Positions 35,174-45,900 of a stretch of DNA of 64,000 nt are shown one piece after another. The stretch is taken from the NCBI GenBank assembly GCA_003242895.1, contig QKMY01000062.1, positions 1 through 64,000 of the forward strand, in the 5' to 3' direction. The translations under genes and the position numbers were made by a program. How positions within the stretch are numbered: position 1 is the first letter of the stretch; each line of letters begins with the position of its first letter. This DNA is from Candidatus Margulisiibacteriota bacterium. Its GTDB lineage: Bacteria; Margulisbacteria; Riflemargulisbacteria; GWF2-39-127. The notes under the pieces were generated by a model. That model saw only the letters and a list, made by a program, of their open reading frames with translations, was not told where the DNA came from and did no database searches.

Positions 35174-35910
35174 ATTTAAAAGGTAAAGTTGCAGTTGTAA
35201 CAGGAAGTGGCCGTGGAATCGGGAAATCAATTGCGTTAAAACTGGCAAAAGCTGGAGCGGACGTAGTAATTAGTGATATTAACCTGGAAATTGCGCAAGC
35301 CACTGCTTCAGAAATCGAAAGCTTAGGCGTAAAAAGTATTGCTCTTAAATCAAATGTTGCCAATTCTGCCGATGTTGAAGAATTTTTCAAAGAAGTCTAT
35401 ACACAAATGGGAAAAGTTGATATATTAGTAAACAATGCTGGCATTACAAAAGATACTCTCATCATGAAAATGTCTGAAGATGAATGGGATGCAGTAATAA
35501 GCGTTAACCTAAAAGGTGTCTTTAACTGCACAAAAGCTGTTTACCGAAACATGATGAAGCAGAGATCAGGAAAAATCGTTAACATCGCATCAGTTGTGGG
35601 AATAACAGGGAACGCTGGACAGGCGAATTACTCCGCATCAAAAGCTGGAGTTATCGGTCTCACAAAAACAACCGCAAGAGAACTGGCATCTCGCGGGGTT
35701 AACGTAAACGCAGTAGCACCAGGTTTTATTGCTACAGATATGACAGATAAGTTATCTGATGAAGTTAAAGAAGCTGTAAATAAAAAAATCCCATTTGGTG
35801 AAATGGGTACACCAGAAGATATTGCTAATGCGGTATTGTTTTTAGCTTCTGAGGAGGCTAAATATATAACAGGACAAGTTCTTGTTGTAGATGGTGGCAT
35901 GGTAATGTAA
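35170..35910 (+). CDS. fabG: 3-oxoacyl-ACP reductase
   Basis: A 246-residue NADPH-dependent short-chain dehydrogenase that reduces beta-ketoacyl-ACP. The cofactor site is VTGSGRGIGKS, with NNAG after it. The catalytic Ser is in IVNIASVVG and the Tyr-Lys pair in YSASKAG. ATG at 35170 has AAGGAG eight bases upstream; a GTG three codons earlier is unlikely. Confidence 0.97.
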   Translation: MNLKGKVAVVTGSGRGIGKSIALKLAKAGADVVISDINLEIAQATASEIESLGVKSIALKSNVANSADVEEFFKEVYTQMGKVDILVNNAGITKDTLIMKMSEDEWDAVISVNLKGVFNCTKAVYRNMMKQRSGKIVNIASVVGITGNAGQANYSASKAGVIGLTKTTARELASRGVNVNAVAPGFIATDMTDKLSDEVKEAVNKKIPFGEMGTPEDIANAVLFLASEEAKYITGQVLVVDGGMVM

Positions 35911-35945
35911 TAGAATTTATAATATAGGTAATATAAAGGAGGTGA

Positions 35946-36194
<249 letters not shown>

Positions 36195-36216
36195 TAATTG
36201 TTTTATTAACGCTATA

Positions 36217-36244
36217 ACGCGGATTTATATTGATAAATCCGCGT
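36217..36244 (+). repeat. perfect 12-bp hairpin after acpP
   Basis: ACGCGGATTTAT and ATAAATCCGCGT with an ATTG tetraloop. Only a weak T-rich stretch follows, so it is either a partial terminator or an mRNA-stabilising element. It could help make ACP in excess over the later genes. Confidence 0.65.
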
Positions 36245-36273
36245 ATGTTGAGTTTGCATAAAAGGATCAATTC

Positions 36274-37224
36274 ATGAATTTACCTCAATTAAAAATTGGT
36301 AATCTTGTTGCTGCGATACCCATAATCCAAGGGGGAATGGCGGTAAGAATATCTACTGCACCATTAGCAGCTGCAGTAGCAAATGCCGGTGGTATCGGCG
36401 TAATCGGTGGCTCAGGAATGGGCATCGAAGAACTAAAAGACCAAATAAAAAAAGCCAAAGAACTTGCACCAAATGGAATAATCGGCGTAAACATTATGTT
36501 CGTCGCAAGAGAATTCTTTCAATTAGTTGAAGCTGCTATTAGTAGCGGAGTTGACTTGATTATTACCGGAGCAGGATTTTCGCGAGATGTTTTCAAATAT
36601 GGAGAGAAGTACAAAATTCCAATAGTATCAATTGTTTCTTCAGTAAAAACAGCCATACTTGCAGAAAAATGCGGTGCAGATGCAATTATTGTTGAAGGAA
36701 AAGAAGCTGGTGGACACTTAGGGACTGATAGACCAATGCGAGAAGTTCTTACAGAAGTTCTTGAAGTTATCAAAGGATTACCAGTAATAGCTGCCGGAGG
36801 GATTACGAATGGCACTGAAATTGCCGAGCTAATTAAAAAAGGCGCAGCAGGTGTGCAGATGGCCACACGTTTTGTACTTTCAAAAGAATGTGATGTTTCT
36901 GATAAATTCAAACAAATGTACCTTTCTGCAAATAAAGAAGACATCGTCGTTTTTCAAAGCCCTGTCGGATTACCTGGCAGAGCATTACGTAACAAATTCG
37001 TCTCAAAAGTCCTTGATGGATCGATTGAGTTTTTTAAATGTTCATACCAATGCATGAAAAAATGTTCTTTTAGATTTTGCATTATTGAATCACTTATAAA
37101 TGCACAGAAAGGTGACATCGATAATGCAATTATTTTCTCTGGTGAGAATGTCTGGAAAATGAAAGAAATCCTTCCAGTAAAAGATATATTTTCACGACTT
37201 GTAAAAGAAGCGGAAGCAAATTAG
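36274..37224 (+). CDS. fabK: FabK-like enoyl-ACP reductase II (nitronate monooxygenase superfamily)
   Basis: A 316-residue FMN TIM-barrel protein. IIQGGMAVRIS at the start, GGIGVIG, the IVEGKEAGGHLG phosphate region and GVQMATRFVLSKEC are family blocks. Location between acpP and fabF points to FabK (enoyl-ACP reduction) rather than nitronate oxidation. A cysteine-rich segment near 263-275 (CSYQCMKKCSFRFC) resembles that of FabK-like proteins in anaerobes. No fabI is seen in the window. Confidence 0.87.
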   Translation: MNLPQLKIGNLVAAIPIIQGGMAVRISTAPLAAAVANAGGIGVIGGSGMGIEELKDQIKKAKELAPNGIIGVNIMFVAREFFQLVEAAISSGVDLIITGAGFSRDVFKYGEKYKIPIVSIVSSVKTAILAEKCGADAIIVEGKEAGGHLGTDRPMREVLTEVLEVIKGLPVIAAGGITNGTEIAELIKKGAAGVQMATRFVLSKECDVSDKFKQMYLSANKEDIVVFQSPVGLPGRALRNKFVSKVLDGSIEFFKCSYQCMKKCSFRFCIIESLINAQKGDIDNAIIFSGENVWKMKEILPVKDIFSRLVKEAEAN

Positions 37225-37239
37225 AAGGGAACGGTTAGA

Positions 37240-38478
37240 ATGAAAAAAAGAGTAGTCATCACCGGACTAGGAACGGTAAACCCACTAGGAAATAACGTAA
37301 ACACATATTGGGAAAACTTATGTGCAGGCAAAAGCGGAATTGATTTTGTCACACGCTTCGATGCGAGTGATTACACAACCAAAGTTGCCGGAGAAGTAAA
37401 AGGCTTTAATCCTGAAGAATATCTGGAGAAAAAAGAAGCTCGCAGGATGTCAAGATTCATACAATTTGCAGTTGCAGCATCAAAACAGGCAGTTGCAGAC
37501 TCAAATTTAGACATCTCTAAAGATGCTGACAAAATCGGAGTTATTATCGGATCTGGCATCGGCGGCATAGAAGTACTTGAACAACAAGCATACGTTTTAA
37601 AGGATAAAGGCCCGAATAAATGTTCCCCTTTTATGGTTCCGATGATGATAGCAGATATGGCCGCAGGACAGGCTTCTATTTCGATCGGAGCAAAAGGCCC
37701 GAACTCATGCACTGTCACCGCATGTGCTTCAGGAACTTACTCAATCGGTGATTCATATAATCTTATTCAAGATGGCAAAGCGGTAGCGATGGTAACAGGT
37801 GGAGCAGAAGCTGCGATTACCCCGTTAGCATTTGCTGGATTTTGTGCTGCGAGAACAATGTCAACCGTAACAGAGAATCCGCAAACAGCCTCAAAACCAT
37901 TTGACCTCAATAGGGATGGATTTGTTATGGGTGAAGGCAGCGGCATGCTGGTGCTCGAAGAACTTGAGCATGCACTTGCTCGCGGAGCAAAGATTTATGC
38001 AGAGATCGTTGGGTACGGGTCTTCAGGAGATGCCTTCCATATAACTGCTCCGGCAGATGATGGAGAAGGCGCATCCCGTGCTATGAAAGAAGCCTTAATT
38101 GATGCCAATATAAAACCTGAAGTAATTGATTATATAAATGCACACGGGACATCCACAGAACTCAATGACAAATATGAAACAATGGCTATAAAAACTATTT
38201 TTGGAGCTCATGCAAAAAATGTCACAATTAGTTCTACAAAATCAATGACTGGACACCTTCTAGGTGCTGCAGGTGCCATTGAAGCAGTAGCGCTAGCCTT
38301 AGTTATACAGGATAACATAATACCTCCTACAACCAATTATTCTACACCTGATCCATTATGTGACCTCAACTACACTCCCAACCAAAAAGCGTCAAAAACG
38401 GTAACGTATGCGATGTCGAATTCCTTTGGATTTGGTGGACATAACGGGGTTATTATTTTTAAAAAATATAGTAAGTAA
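37240..38478 (+). CDS. fabF: 3-oxoacyl-ACP synthase II
   Basis: The main chain-elongating condensing enzyme; 412 residues, standard length. Catalytic Cys162 lies in [10 protein letters not shown], with His in NAHGTST and His in GHLLGAAG completing the triad. It overlaps rnhB by one base (TAATG). Confidence 0.97.
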   Translation: MKKRVVITGLGTVNPLGNNVNTYWENLCAGKSGIDFVTRFDASDYTTKVAGEVKGFNPEEYLEKKEARRMSRFIQFAVAASKQAVADSNLDISKDADKIGVIIGSGIGGIEVLEQQAYVLKDKGPNKCSPFMVPMMIADMAAGQASISIGAKGPNSCTVTACASGTYSIGDSYNLIQDGKAVAMVTGGAEAAITPLAFAGFCAARTMSTVTENPQTASKPFDLNRDGFVMGEGSGMLVLEELEHALARGAKIYAEIVGYGSSGDAFHITAPADDGEGASRAMKEALIDANIKPEVIDYINAHGTSTELNDKYETMAIKTIFGAHAKNVTISSTKSMTGHLLGAAGAIEAVALALVIQDNIIPPTTNYSTPDPLCDLNYTPNQKASKTVTYAMSNSFGFGGHNGVIIFKKYSK

Positions 38479-39104
38479 TGGCACGACAGTCCGCTGTTAA
38501 TACAGCTATCGAGTACCAACTGAGAATCCAAGGCTATATCCAAGTAGCCGGAGTTGATGAAGCAGGTCGGGGTTCGATGGCTGGACCTGTTGTCGCAGCT
38601 GCTGTCATCTTACCTATTAACATTGACATCCCCCACCTCAATGACTCAAAACAGCTCAAACCGCAAAAACGCAATGTACTCTTCGATGAAATAAACAAAA
38701 AAGCAACAGCAATTGGAATAGGTATTGTCTGTCATAAACTGATAGACAAGCATAATATCCTGCAAGCAACTTTTATGGCGATGAAAAAGGCACTTGAAAG
38801 ACTGCCCTTTAAGCCAAACTATGTCATAGTAGATGGAAACCGCGCAATCCCTGACCTCACAATTAAACAGCAAGCTATTGTTGGTGGAGATGGACAGTCC
38901 GCCAGTATTGCCGCTGCTTCAATAATCGCAAAAGTGACCAGAGACAGGATCATGGACAACATGCATAACAGGTATCCTCAATATGATTTCTTGTCGAATA
39001 AAGGGTATGGAACAGCAGCCCATCAAGAAGTCATTTTCACCCAAGGATTATCTCCTATCCATAGAAAAAGCTTCCAGATCAAAAAACAGCTGAAGTTATT
39101 CTAA
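38478..39104 (+). CDS. rnhB: ribonuclease HII
   Basis: Removes ribonucleotides and RNA primers from DNA-RNA hybrids. It has 208 residues. The acidic active-site motif VDEAGRGSMAGPVVAAAV and the LNDSKQL motif are present, followed by VDGNRAIP and ASIIAKVTRDRIM. It is coupled to the fabF stop codon. The rnhB-yraN order is common. Confidence 0.96.
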   Translation: MARQSAVNTAIEYQLRIQGYIQVAGVDEAGRGSMAGPVVAAAVILPINIDIPHLNDSKQLKPQKRNVLFDEINKKATAIGIGIVCHKLIDKHNILQATFMAMKKALERLPFKPNYVIVDGNRAIPDLTIKQQAIVGGDGQSASIAAASIIAKVTRDRIMDNMHNRYPQYDFLSNKGYGTAAHQEVIFTQGLSPIHRKSFQIKKQLKLF

Positions 39105-39114
39105 AAAGGAAATA

Positions 39115-39459
39115 ATGCCAAATAACAATAAAACTATCGGGGATACGGGAGAACACTTGGCGATAGATTATCTTAAAAAAGAAGGAATCTCTATCGTAAC
39201 AACGAACTTTCATTCCCGTTATGGAGAAATTGATATCATAGCACTCGATAACGACACACTCTGTTTTATTGAAGTAAAAAATTATTCTCCGCGCAATTAT
39301 ATCTCGGTTTACCATGCGATATCAAAACAAAAAAAGCAGAAAATCATCAAAACTGCTCGATACTATCTTTTAAAAAACCAGGTTACTTGCCCTTGCCGGT
39401 TTGACGCGTTATTGATATCGGGAAAAGTGATAGAGTATATCAAAGGAGCCTTTTGTTGA
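39115..39459 (+). CDS. yraN: YraN family protein (UPF0102)
   Basis: A 114-residue endonuclease-like protein. The conserved GEIDIIALDNDTLCFIEVKNY stretch carries the D-ExK nuclease-type residues, although no cellular substrate is firmly known. It is the last gene of the long operon and faces the convergent protease gene 18 bases away, with no terminator visible between them. Confidence 0.92.
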   Translation: MPNNNKTIGDTGEHLAIDYLKKEGISIVTTNFHSRYGEIDIIALDNDTLCFIEVKNYSPRNYISVYHAISKQKKQKIIKTARYYLLKNQVTCPCRFDALLISGKVIEYIKGAFC

Positions 39460-39477
39460 TAAGCAGAGACACATAGA

Positions 39478-41880
39478 TTATCGCAATACTGAAATTTTTA
39501 CCTTATTTATGAGTTTTTTACCGTTACAAACTACTTTGATAACACCAAGGTAAACACCATTCTTAGCATAGGAGCCTGAATCGTCCCTACCGTCCCAGGT
39601 AAGTTCATAATAGAGGTCAGCGACAATCGGGAATCCCTGCCGTAGGCAACCTTGTCCAATTTTATTACCATTCAGATCAAAAACCGACATTTCAACACTA
39701 TCCGCTTGTTTCGTAAGTCGAAAGCCAACCCTCAGATAATCGGCTGTTTGATCTTTTGCAGGATTAAAAGGACTGGGATAAACCACCGCTTCAGAAGATT
39801 GGGCAGTAGGCCCGAGAAGGACTAAGTCATCTGATATACGTACCGCTCCGATCAGCGTTTGCGACAAGAGATTATTCTTGCCATCAATAGCTCCAACATA
39901 AATTGAATAGTGGCCGGCAGGCATGCTCAGCGGCAATAAAAACTGATAAAAACCACCTGAATGAGTTACCGTTCCGCTAGAAATACTCCCAGTAGCAACT
40001 ACCTGTCCCAGGCTATTGTTTATGGTTATAGACATATCCACAATAGAACTAATCTCAACAACTGTGAGCAACAAATACCTACCCGCACTCATAATCGAGG
40101 GATTTTTCATAGTCACTGCCGGTGGATCGATATCGTAGGTATAGACAGTCCGAACTGGTCCGGTTACAACATTTGCGGGATTCAAGTCACATACAACAAT
40201 AAAATAGTTAAGGGAGGTTTCTATATCAAGTGCCGGAACAATGGCTTGAAAAAGAGGACTACCAGCACTAACCCGGCTCATAACTTCCTGCTTATAAGTA
40301 TTCTCCGAAGCTGTTTTCCAAAACAATACAGTAGTTATATTTTCGGTCATTACAGGAGAAATATTGTCAACAATATTTGCTGTAATTATAATTGGGTTGA
40401 GAGGAAGGAAATACGTTACCGACGATTCTGTCACCGTAGGTTTAACTGTGTCGGCAGCAATAAGAGCTCTCACAGGATTGATCCGGCCATTTCCAAAATA
40501 TTTGTCCCAATGCGGAGTACCCAGGTCATCGGCCGTCTGTTCCATAATTGATCTAATCTGTGCTCCGGTAAGGTCCGGGTTCGTCTGCTTCATGAGCGCT
40601 GCCAATCCTGCGACAATCGGCGTAGCTTGTGAAGTCCCGCTCAAATGCATATACTTCGCATTATCTGCTACAACAGGTGTATCACTTCCAATATAGGGAG
40701 TATAACCATTTGTGCCATACAAATGGGTTAAAGCAGAGAATATTCGGCTTCCAGGAGCCACCAGGTCCAAAGAGCTTCCATAATTACTAAAATCAGCCCG
40801 CGTAATTAGGTCTTGATTAAGAGCACCGACTGAAATAACTGCCGGAACTGCAGAAGGATATTCATAGTCTGCGAGCTCACCATCTCCTCCATCATTTCCG
40901 GCTGCCGCAACTAAAACGATCCCGGCTGCAGACGCTTGGTTACAGGCATCTCTTATAACATTTTCTTCCTCACTCCAAAAAAAGCGGCTCCCGATACTCA
41001 TATTAATCACATCAGCATGATTACTAATAGCAAACTGAATTGCACTAACCAGCATATCAGAAGTGCCTCCGTTAACGACCCAGGTACCATATTCAACAAT
41101 AAGATCTGTGAACATCTTAATTGCCATAATCTTAGCATTAGTAGCTACCCCGACGCCTCCGATACCATTATTGCATACGGCAGCGATAATACCAGAAACA
41201 TGGGTACCGTGCCCATCATAATCCATCGGATCATAATCGTTATAATAAGGATCATACCCATGATTCCCTTCTCCATCGGCCCACATATTGGCAGCCAGAT
41301 CAGGATGGTTATAATCTACACCGGTGTCAATTACTGCAACTATCGGGGAACCCTGTGCTGAAGCGATATCCCAGGCTGCAGAGATATTTAGCCCGAACAG
41401 ATCATATTTATCAGTGAAATTAAAATAAGGATCGTTAGGGATTGGTACTGGCTGTGATGAAAGGTGAACATAATAATTTGGCTCAGCGAACTCTGTCAAA
41501 TTGGTCTTTTTTAGTTGCTCAACAACCTGGAGGACTGGGATCTCAGCATTAAAGGTTACCAGATAATATCTCTCGAAATGGCTTAAAATCTCAAGCAGCC
41601 GTAGCTTCGACTCAAAAGATTTATAGCTGGTTACTCGCATCGATTGAGTATTCTGTCGCTTAATTATCTTTTTGATGCCCACATGTTTGTCTTGCTTTAT
41701 AGCCATTTGACTAAGGTTCCCATCAAGTACATGCAGTAGTTGTTCCGGAGCGATGGCAGCCTGTTTTAGTTTTACAATAACCTCACCTTCCTTATAGGGA
41801 AGGTGAGGTTGAGTTGCCTGCGCAGTATAACAAAATAAAAGGGAATTAATTAAACATACAGCGATTAAACGGATAAGCAT
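39478..41880 (-). CDS. secreted subtilisin-like serine protease with C-terminal FlgD/T9SS-like tail
   Basis: An 800-residue exported S8 peptidase. The signal peptide is about 1-23, then a propeptide to about 145. The catalytic triad is Asp185 (VIDTGVDYNHPDL), His224 (DGHGTHVSG) and Ser417 (SGTSQATPIVAGLA). Beta-rich domains fill about 460-700. The last 90 residues, from YPSPFNPAKD to the end KISVLR, form a FlgD-Ig-like tail with WDGRDDSGSYAKNGVYL, very similar to the tails used as sorting signals by type IX secretion in Bacteroidota. Whether it acts as a secretion tag here is inference, strengthened by the SprA-like gene nearby. Confidence 0.93.
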   Translation of the reverse strand: MLIRLIAVCLINSLLFCYTAQATQPHLPYKEGEVIVKLKQAAIAPEQLLHVLDGNLSQMAIKQDKHVGIKKIIKRQNTQSMRVTSYKSFESKLRLLEILSHFERYYLVTFNAEIPVLQVVEQLKKTNLTEFAEPNYYVHLSSQPVPIPNDPYFNFTDKYDLFGLNISAAWDIASAQGSPIVAVIDTGVDYNHPDLAANMWADGEGNHGYDPYYNDYDPMDYDGHGTHVSGIIAAVCNNGIGGVGVATNAKIMAIKMFTDLIVEYGTWVVNGGTSDMLVSAIQFAISNHADVINMSIGSRFFWSEEENVIRDACNQASAAGIVLVAAAGNDGGDGELADYEYPSAVPAVISVGALNQDLITRADFSNYGSSLDLVAPGSRIFSALTHLYGTNGYTPYIGSDTPVVADNAKYMHLSGTSQATPIVAGLAALMKQTNPDLTGAQIRSIMEQTADDLGTPHWDKYFGNGRINPVRALIAADTVKPTVTESSVTYFLPLNPIIITANIVDNISPVMTENITTVLFWKTASENTYKQEVMSRVSAGSPLFQAIVPALDIETSLNYFIVVCDLNPANVVTGPVRTVYTYDIDPPAVTMKNPSIMSAGRYLLLTVVEISSIVDMSITINNSLGQVVATGSISSGTVTHSGGFYQFLLPLSMPAGHYSIYVGAIDGKNNLLSQTLIGAVRISDDLVLLGPTAQSSEAVVYPSPFNPAKDQTADYLRVGFRLTKQADSVEMSVFDLNGNKIGQGCLRQGFPIVADLYYELTWDGRDDSGSYAKNGVYLGVIKVVCNGKKLINKVKISVLR

Positions 41881-41904
41881 ACTCTAATTATATCATCCCT
41901 ATTA

Positions 41905-41933
41905 TCGACACTCAACTTTGTACATGGTATAAT
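41905..41933 (+). promoter_or_regulatory. promoter of the lactate/malate dehydrogenase gene
   Basis: TCGACA (41905-41910, five of six consensus), 17-base spacer ending in TGG, TATAAT (41928-41933). Predicted start near 41940, leader about 94 bases. Confidence 0.7.
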
Positions 41934-42033
41934 GTAAATTCAATAAATGTGCATAGAGAGTTATTAGGGATTGGTTGCTCTATGATAGCACTCTTTGTTA
42001 GCAATCAATACTAAAACGGAGGTACCTATAAGA

Positions 42034-42954
42034 ATGAAAGTAAGTATTGTAGGCTGTGGTCATTTTGGTAGTATCTTAGCATATACCCTGTTTTTAAGAA
42101 ATTTTCTGGATGAAATCACACTCATTGATGAAGACATTAACAAGGCAACGAGAACCGCTTACGATCTCAATCAAGCCTCTCCGATTGTCGGTTCAACAAA
42201 GGTATTTTCAGGTGGCTTCGAAAAGCTCATCGACGCGGATATCGTTGTCATAGCAGCAGGAATTAGAAGAAAAGAAGGAGATTCCCGCCTTGACTTATCA
42301 TATCAGAATTATCCTATTGTACAGGATATTACAGAAAAAATCGCCGAATACAACACGAAATGTATTCTCATAGTTGCTACTAATCCGGTAGATATTATGA
42401 CATATGTAGCGCTTAAAGTCTCCGGATTCCCAAAGGAACGAGTTATTGGACTGGGAACACTTAATGACATGATCAGAATGAGGTATTTTATAGCATCAAA
42501 GCTTCAACTCAACCCTCGGGATATTAATCTCATTATTATTGGGGAACATGGAGATTCCATGGTACCGTTATTTTCATCAGCTAATGTTGCCGGAATCCCC
42601 TTAAACAAAATAATAGGATTCGATGACCTCATAAAAAAAGAAGTTATAGAAAAAACCAGAAAAAGCGGAGAAAAAATAATTTCATTGGGAGGTTCTCCGT
42701 CATATGCTCCAGCCACTGCAGCAACCCTGCTCATAGAAAACATAGCTTTCAATTCAAAAAACATTGTTCCGGTTTCTACCTTTTCTTCAAATATCTATGA
42801 AATCGAGAACATTTGCCTTAGCTTGCCTGCAAGAGTTGGCAGCAAAGGAATTGAGGAAATATTAGTTCCGTCACTCAATGAAGACGAATTGACCCTATTG
42901 CATCATTCTTACGAAACATTGCAGAAAGAAATTGATAAGCTATTTAAAAATTAA
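42034..42954 (+). CDS. L-lactate/malate dehydrogenase family protein
   Basis: A 306-residue NAD-dependent 2-hydroxyacid dehydrogenase. The NAD loop is GCGHFG (7-12). Catalytic residues are Arg85, Asp145, Arg148 and His172 (GEHGDS). The substrate-discriminating position of the mobile loop is Arg79 (AGIRRKEGDSRLDL), where lactate dehydrogenases have Gln and malate dehydrogenases Arg. The surrounding RLDL is lactate-dehydrogenase-like. I therefore lean towards malate but cannot settle it. ATG at 42034 has ACGGAGGT upstream; the longer frame from 41995 starts before that site. The 3' end overlaps the convergent SprA-like gene by 11 bases. Confidence 0.88.
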   Translation: MKVSIVGCGHFGSILAYTLFLRNFLDEITLIDEDINKATRTAYDLNQASPIVGSTKVFSGGFEKLIDADIVVIAAGIRRKEGDSRLDLSYQNYPIVQDITEKIAEYNTKCILIVATNPVDIMTYVALKVSGFPKERVIGLGTLNDMIRMRYFIASKLQLNPRDINLIIIGEHGDSMVPLFSSANVAGIPLNKIIGFDDLIKKEVIEKTRKSGEKIISLGGSPSYAPATAATLLIENIAFNSKNIVPVSTFSSNIYEIENICLSLPARVGSKGIEEILVPSLNEDELTLLHHSYETLQKEIDKLFKN

Positions 42955-45900
42955 TAGCGACGTTTCCTAAAAGTGACCATAAGTAATAATTCTTACTGCT
43001 ATTATTCTGAATATAGTCCTTCGATTCTACCAGGATGGCAGAAAGGTTGATCTTGATATTATTAACGACTTCCTTAACCAGCAGTCCATTAATAGGCACA
43101 AGGATTTCCAAATCAATTTTCCCTTCCTGTTCAAGGTAATTTTGACGACTTATGACAGTGTCCTCCGTATTACCTCCGGTACTTATGTCCTTTTGTTGTT
43201 GAGCTTCATTCGTATTTGTTCCCCAGACCGTATTTCGTTTATAGGTTGCAGTTCCCTTAACATTGTTGATTTGAAACGGCACATAATCAAGCGTTAATAG
43301 CGACCGGAACCCCTTTACGGAAGGCTTCCCCTTCTCAGATATAAAATCGAAATAATGATTGTACCCAAGGGTCATTTTACCAATATTTACGCGGAACATC
43401 TGATATATGATTTTGTCGCACCCGATAATCGCTCCAGGAACAATAGAATATTTTTTATAGAACAAATTGTTAAATGTGGCAGGCATTTCCTGCCTGTTTT
43501 CTTCATATCGAGAGTAAATACCGGACATTTTAAAATCGACATTAGAAATCGCAGCCCACTGCAAACCGGTTAAATATTCCTCATTTTTCGTAGCTTTTCT
43601 TTTTGAAAAATCATTCAGGACCTCTCCAGAAGACAGATTCTCCGTAGTATTCCTATTTTCCCATTCCTTTCGGGAATTACCAGTCCAGGATGTTTCTAAG
43701 GTCAGATTCGTTATCAAAGGCATCAGCATATTCACTTTTTTTGTCTCATCGCTATTCCTCACCGTATCATTGGTCTTATCGGTTCTCTGCGTAATAATAA
43801 AATTATCAATTTTGTCATATAAATAGGAGGATTTAACAGTTCGAAAGGGAACTACATTATAGAGCATTTTCGTTCTAAAAGTATTGGATACACTCCGGCT
43901 TTGTTCAGTACTTTCGACAATTGATAGATTCTGAGAAGGATAGTACCGCTTATCAACTACAGTTTTTTCTTCAGAATTCTCAACCACATATGAAAGGTCC
44001 GAGTCTCCCAAAGTAAGCATATCCATGACAGAAATCCCGGTAAGCCCTGTCAGACCTATTTCCGGCAATTTAATATAAAGATCATTCTTCTGAGAAAATT
44101 TAGGTTTATCTGTAGTAACAGTGTTCGAGGTAGCGTATTTCAAGACCAGTTGATGCTCCTTATTAGATTCTTGAGCATAACTATTATTATATCGAATATT
44201 TGGCAGTGGGGTAAACAAATAGGAATAGCTAAAACCTTTACCGCTGCTATCTGTCATATTTGCCGAAGCATCCTGGACTATATAACTACGATAATGAGAT
44301 TTATTGTTGCTTTGAGAGATATTGTTCAGTGCAACCCAGCTAACAGGAGAAAAAGAAGATATATCATATTGATTTGAATTATAGTTGCGCAAAATATTCC
44401 CATTACTCTCTTCACTGTCAGAGCCTCTTCCATTATACCTGCACCTGAGCCCGTAAGGACTTAATTGTAGCGAATAAGTCCGGTTATTTGATATCTTCCC
44501 TTTCTGGCTGAGTGCCAGTCCATCCTGCTCCGAATGATCTTCCTGATACTGAGCTCTCAAATGTTTGAACATATCTATTTCCCATTGCGGGGTATAAATA
44601 ACCGAATAGCTGGTATCTTTCAGTTCATATTTATCTCTATTTGTAGAAACTGCTTCGCCTTGAACATTATAAGAAGAGATATAATCGACATTCGTTATCT
44701 TTATTTTCCCTTCGAGACTAATACTGCCAAACCAGCTTGACTGTAATGCTGTACCATAATACCTTCGCCTATCGGAACTCAAAGCTAAAGCACGACCTTC
44801 ATCACGAGCATATACTTTTGAAAAACCATACTCCGATTGCAAATTCACATTGTTCACCGGAATAAAGGTATTTTTTATTTCCCATACCTTCGTTGTATTT
44901 AATTGATTCTGATATTTATCCACATAGCCTGTTTCTTTTTCATTTTCTATATAAGCTATTTTAGTTGACAGGTACTCAGGACCAAAGGTAACTTTAATGC
45001 CTTTTTCAGCACTTCGATCATCTATTGTATGAGTATTCTCAGTAATAGCAGGAACAAGGAGTTTGTCCGTCACATCTGTAACCATATTGATATATCCATC
45101 CGCAAAAAGCCATGGCGCTGGAGAAAAAACTGCACCGTATTTATCTTCTCTGGTTACCCTATAAATTGGATCCCCTTGCAATTCTCCGGATTGCGTTTTG
45201 GTTTCTTTCTTATCGTAATACACGTCAGTACTGCTAAGGACCTTGTATTTAATATTGACTCTCCATTGGGTACTGCCGACGGGAACTTTCATAGTATTTG
45301 TACCGGCATACGGGGTAAAACTCTTATCTACCGAGCTATACTCACCGGTTAGCGATAACTTATCATCAGTGTAGGTAGTATCCAGCTGTGCTGCGACACC
45401 CTTGTCCACATTACGTTTCTTAGTTCCTGAAGCTGCTTGAGTGTAATAATCATAATAAATACGGTAATTATCCTGAGCGTTTGGCGCAAATCCAATAAAC
45501 TTAAGCTCTCCCTTAGCATAATTAATGTAATAATCCATACCTGGCTCCAGGCTTTTACGAACCCCATCTTTAGAAAACCATTCGGAACCTTTCACAATAT
45601 CGGGATGGGGTAGCTGATAGGTAGAATTATATTGTCCGGTCCCATTGATTGTAGCGCCCACGCTATTCGACTCGATTCCGCGCTCAAACTCTCTCGTACT
45701 ATATGCGGCATCTAAATTGACTCTTATTCGATCATCGAAATTCATATGTACATCGGTTGCAACAATATCGTGCTGGAAGAACCCCGGATCAGCAGCATCC
45801 CGGATCACATAACTATATTTTACCTCAAAAACATCGTCCTCACTAAGAGCATAACCGTACCATATACCATCCTCTGGAGATTGATATCTTTTGTAGATAA

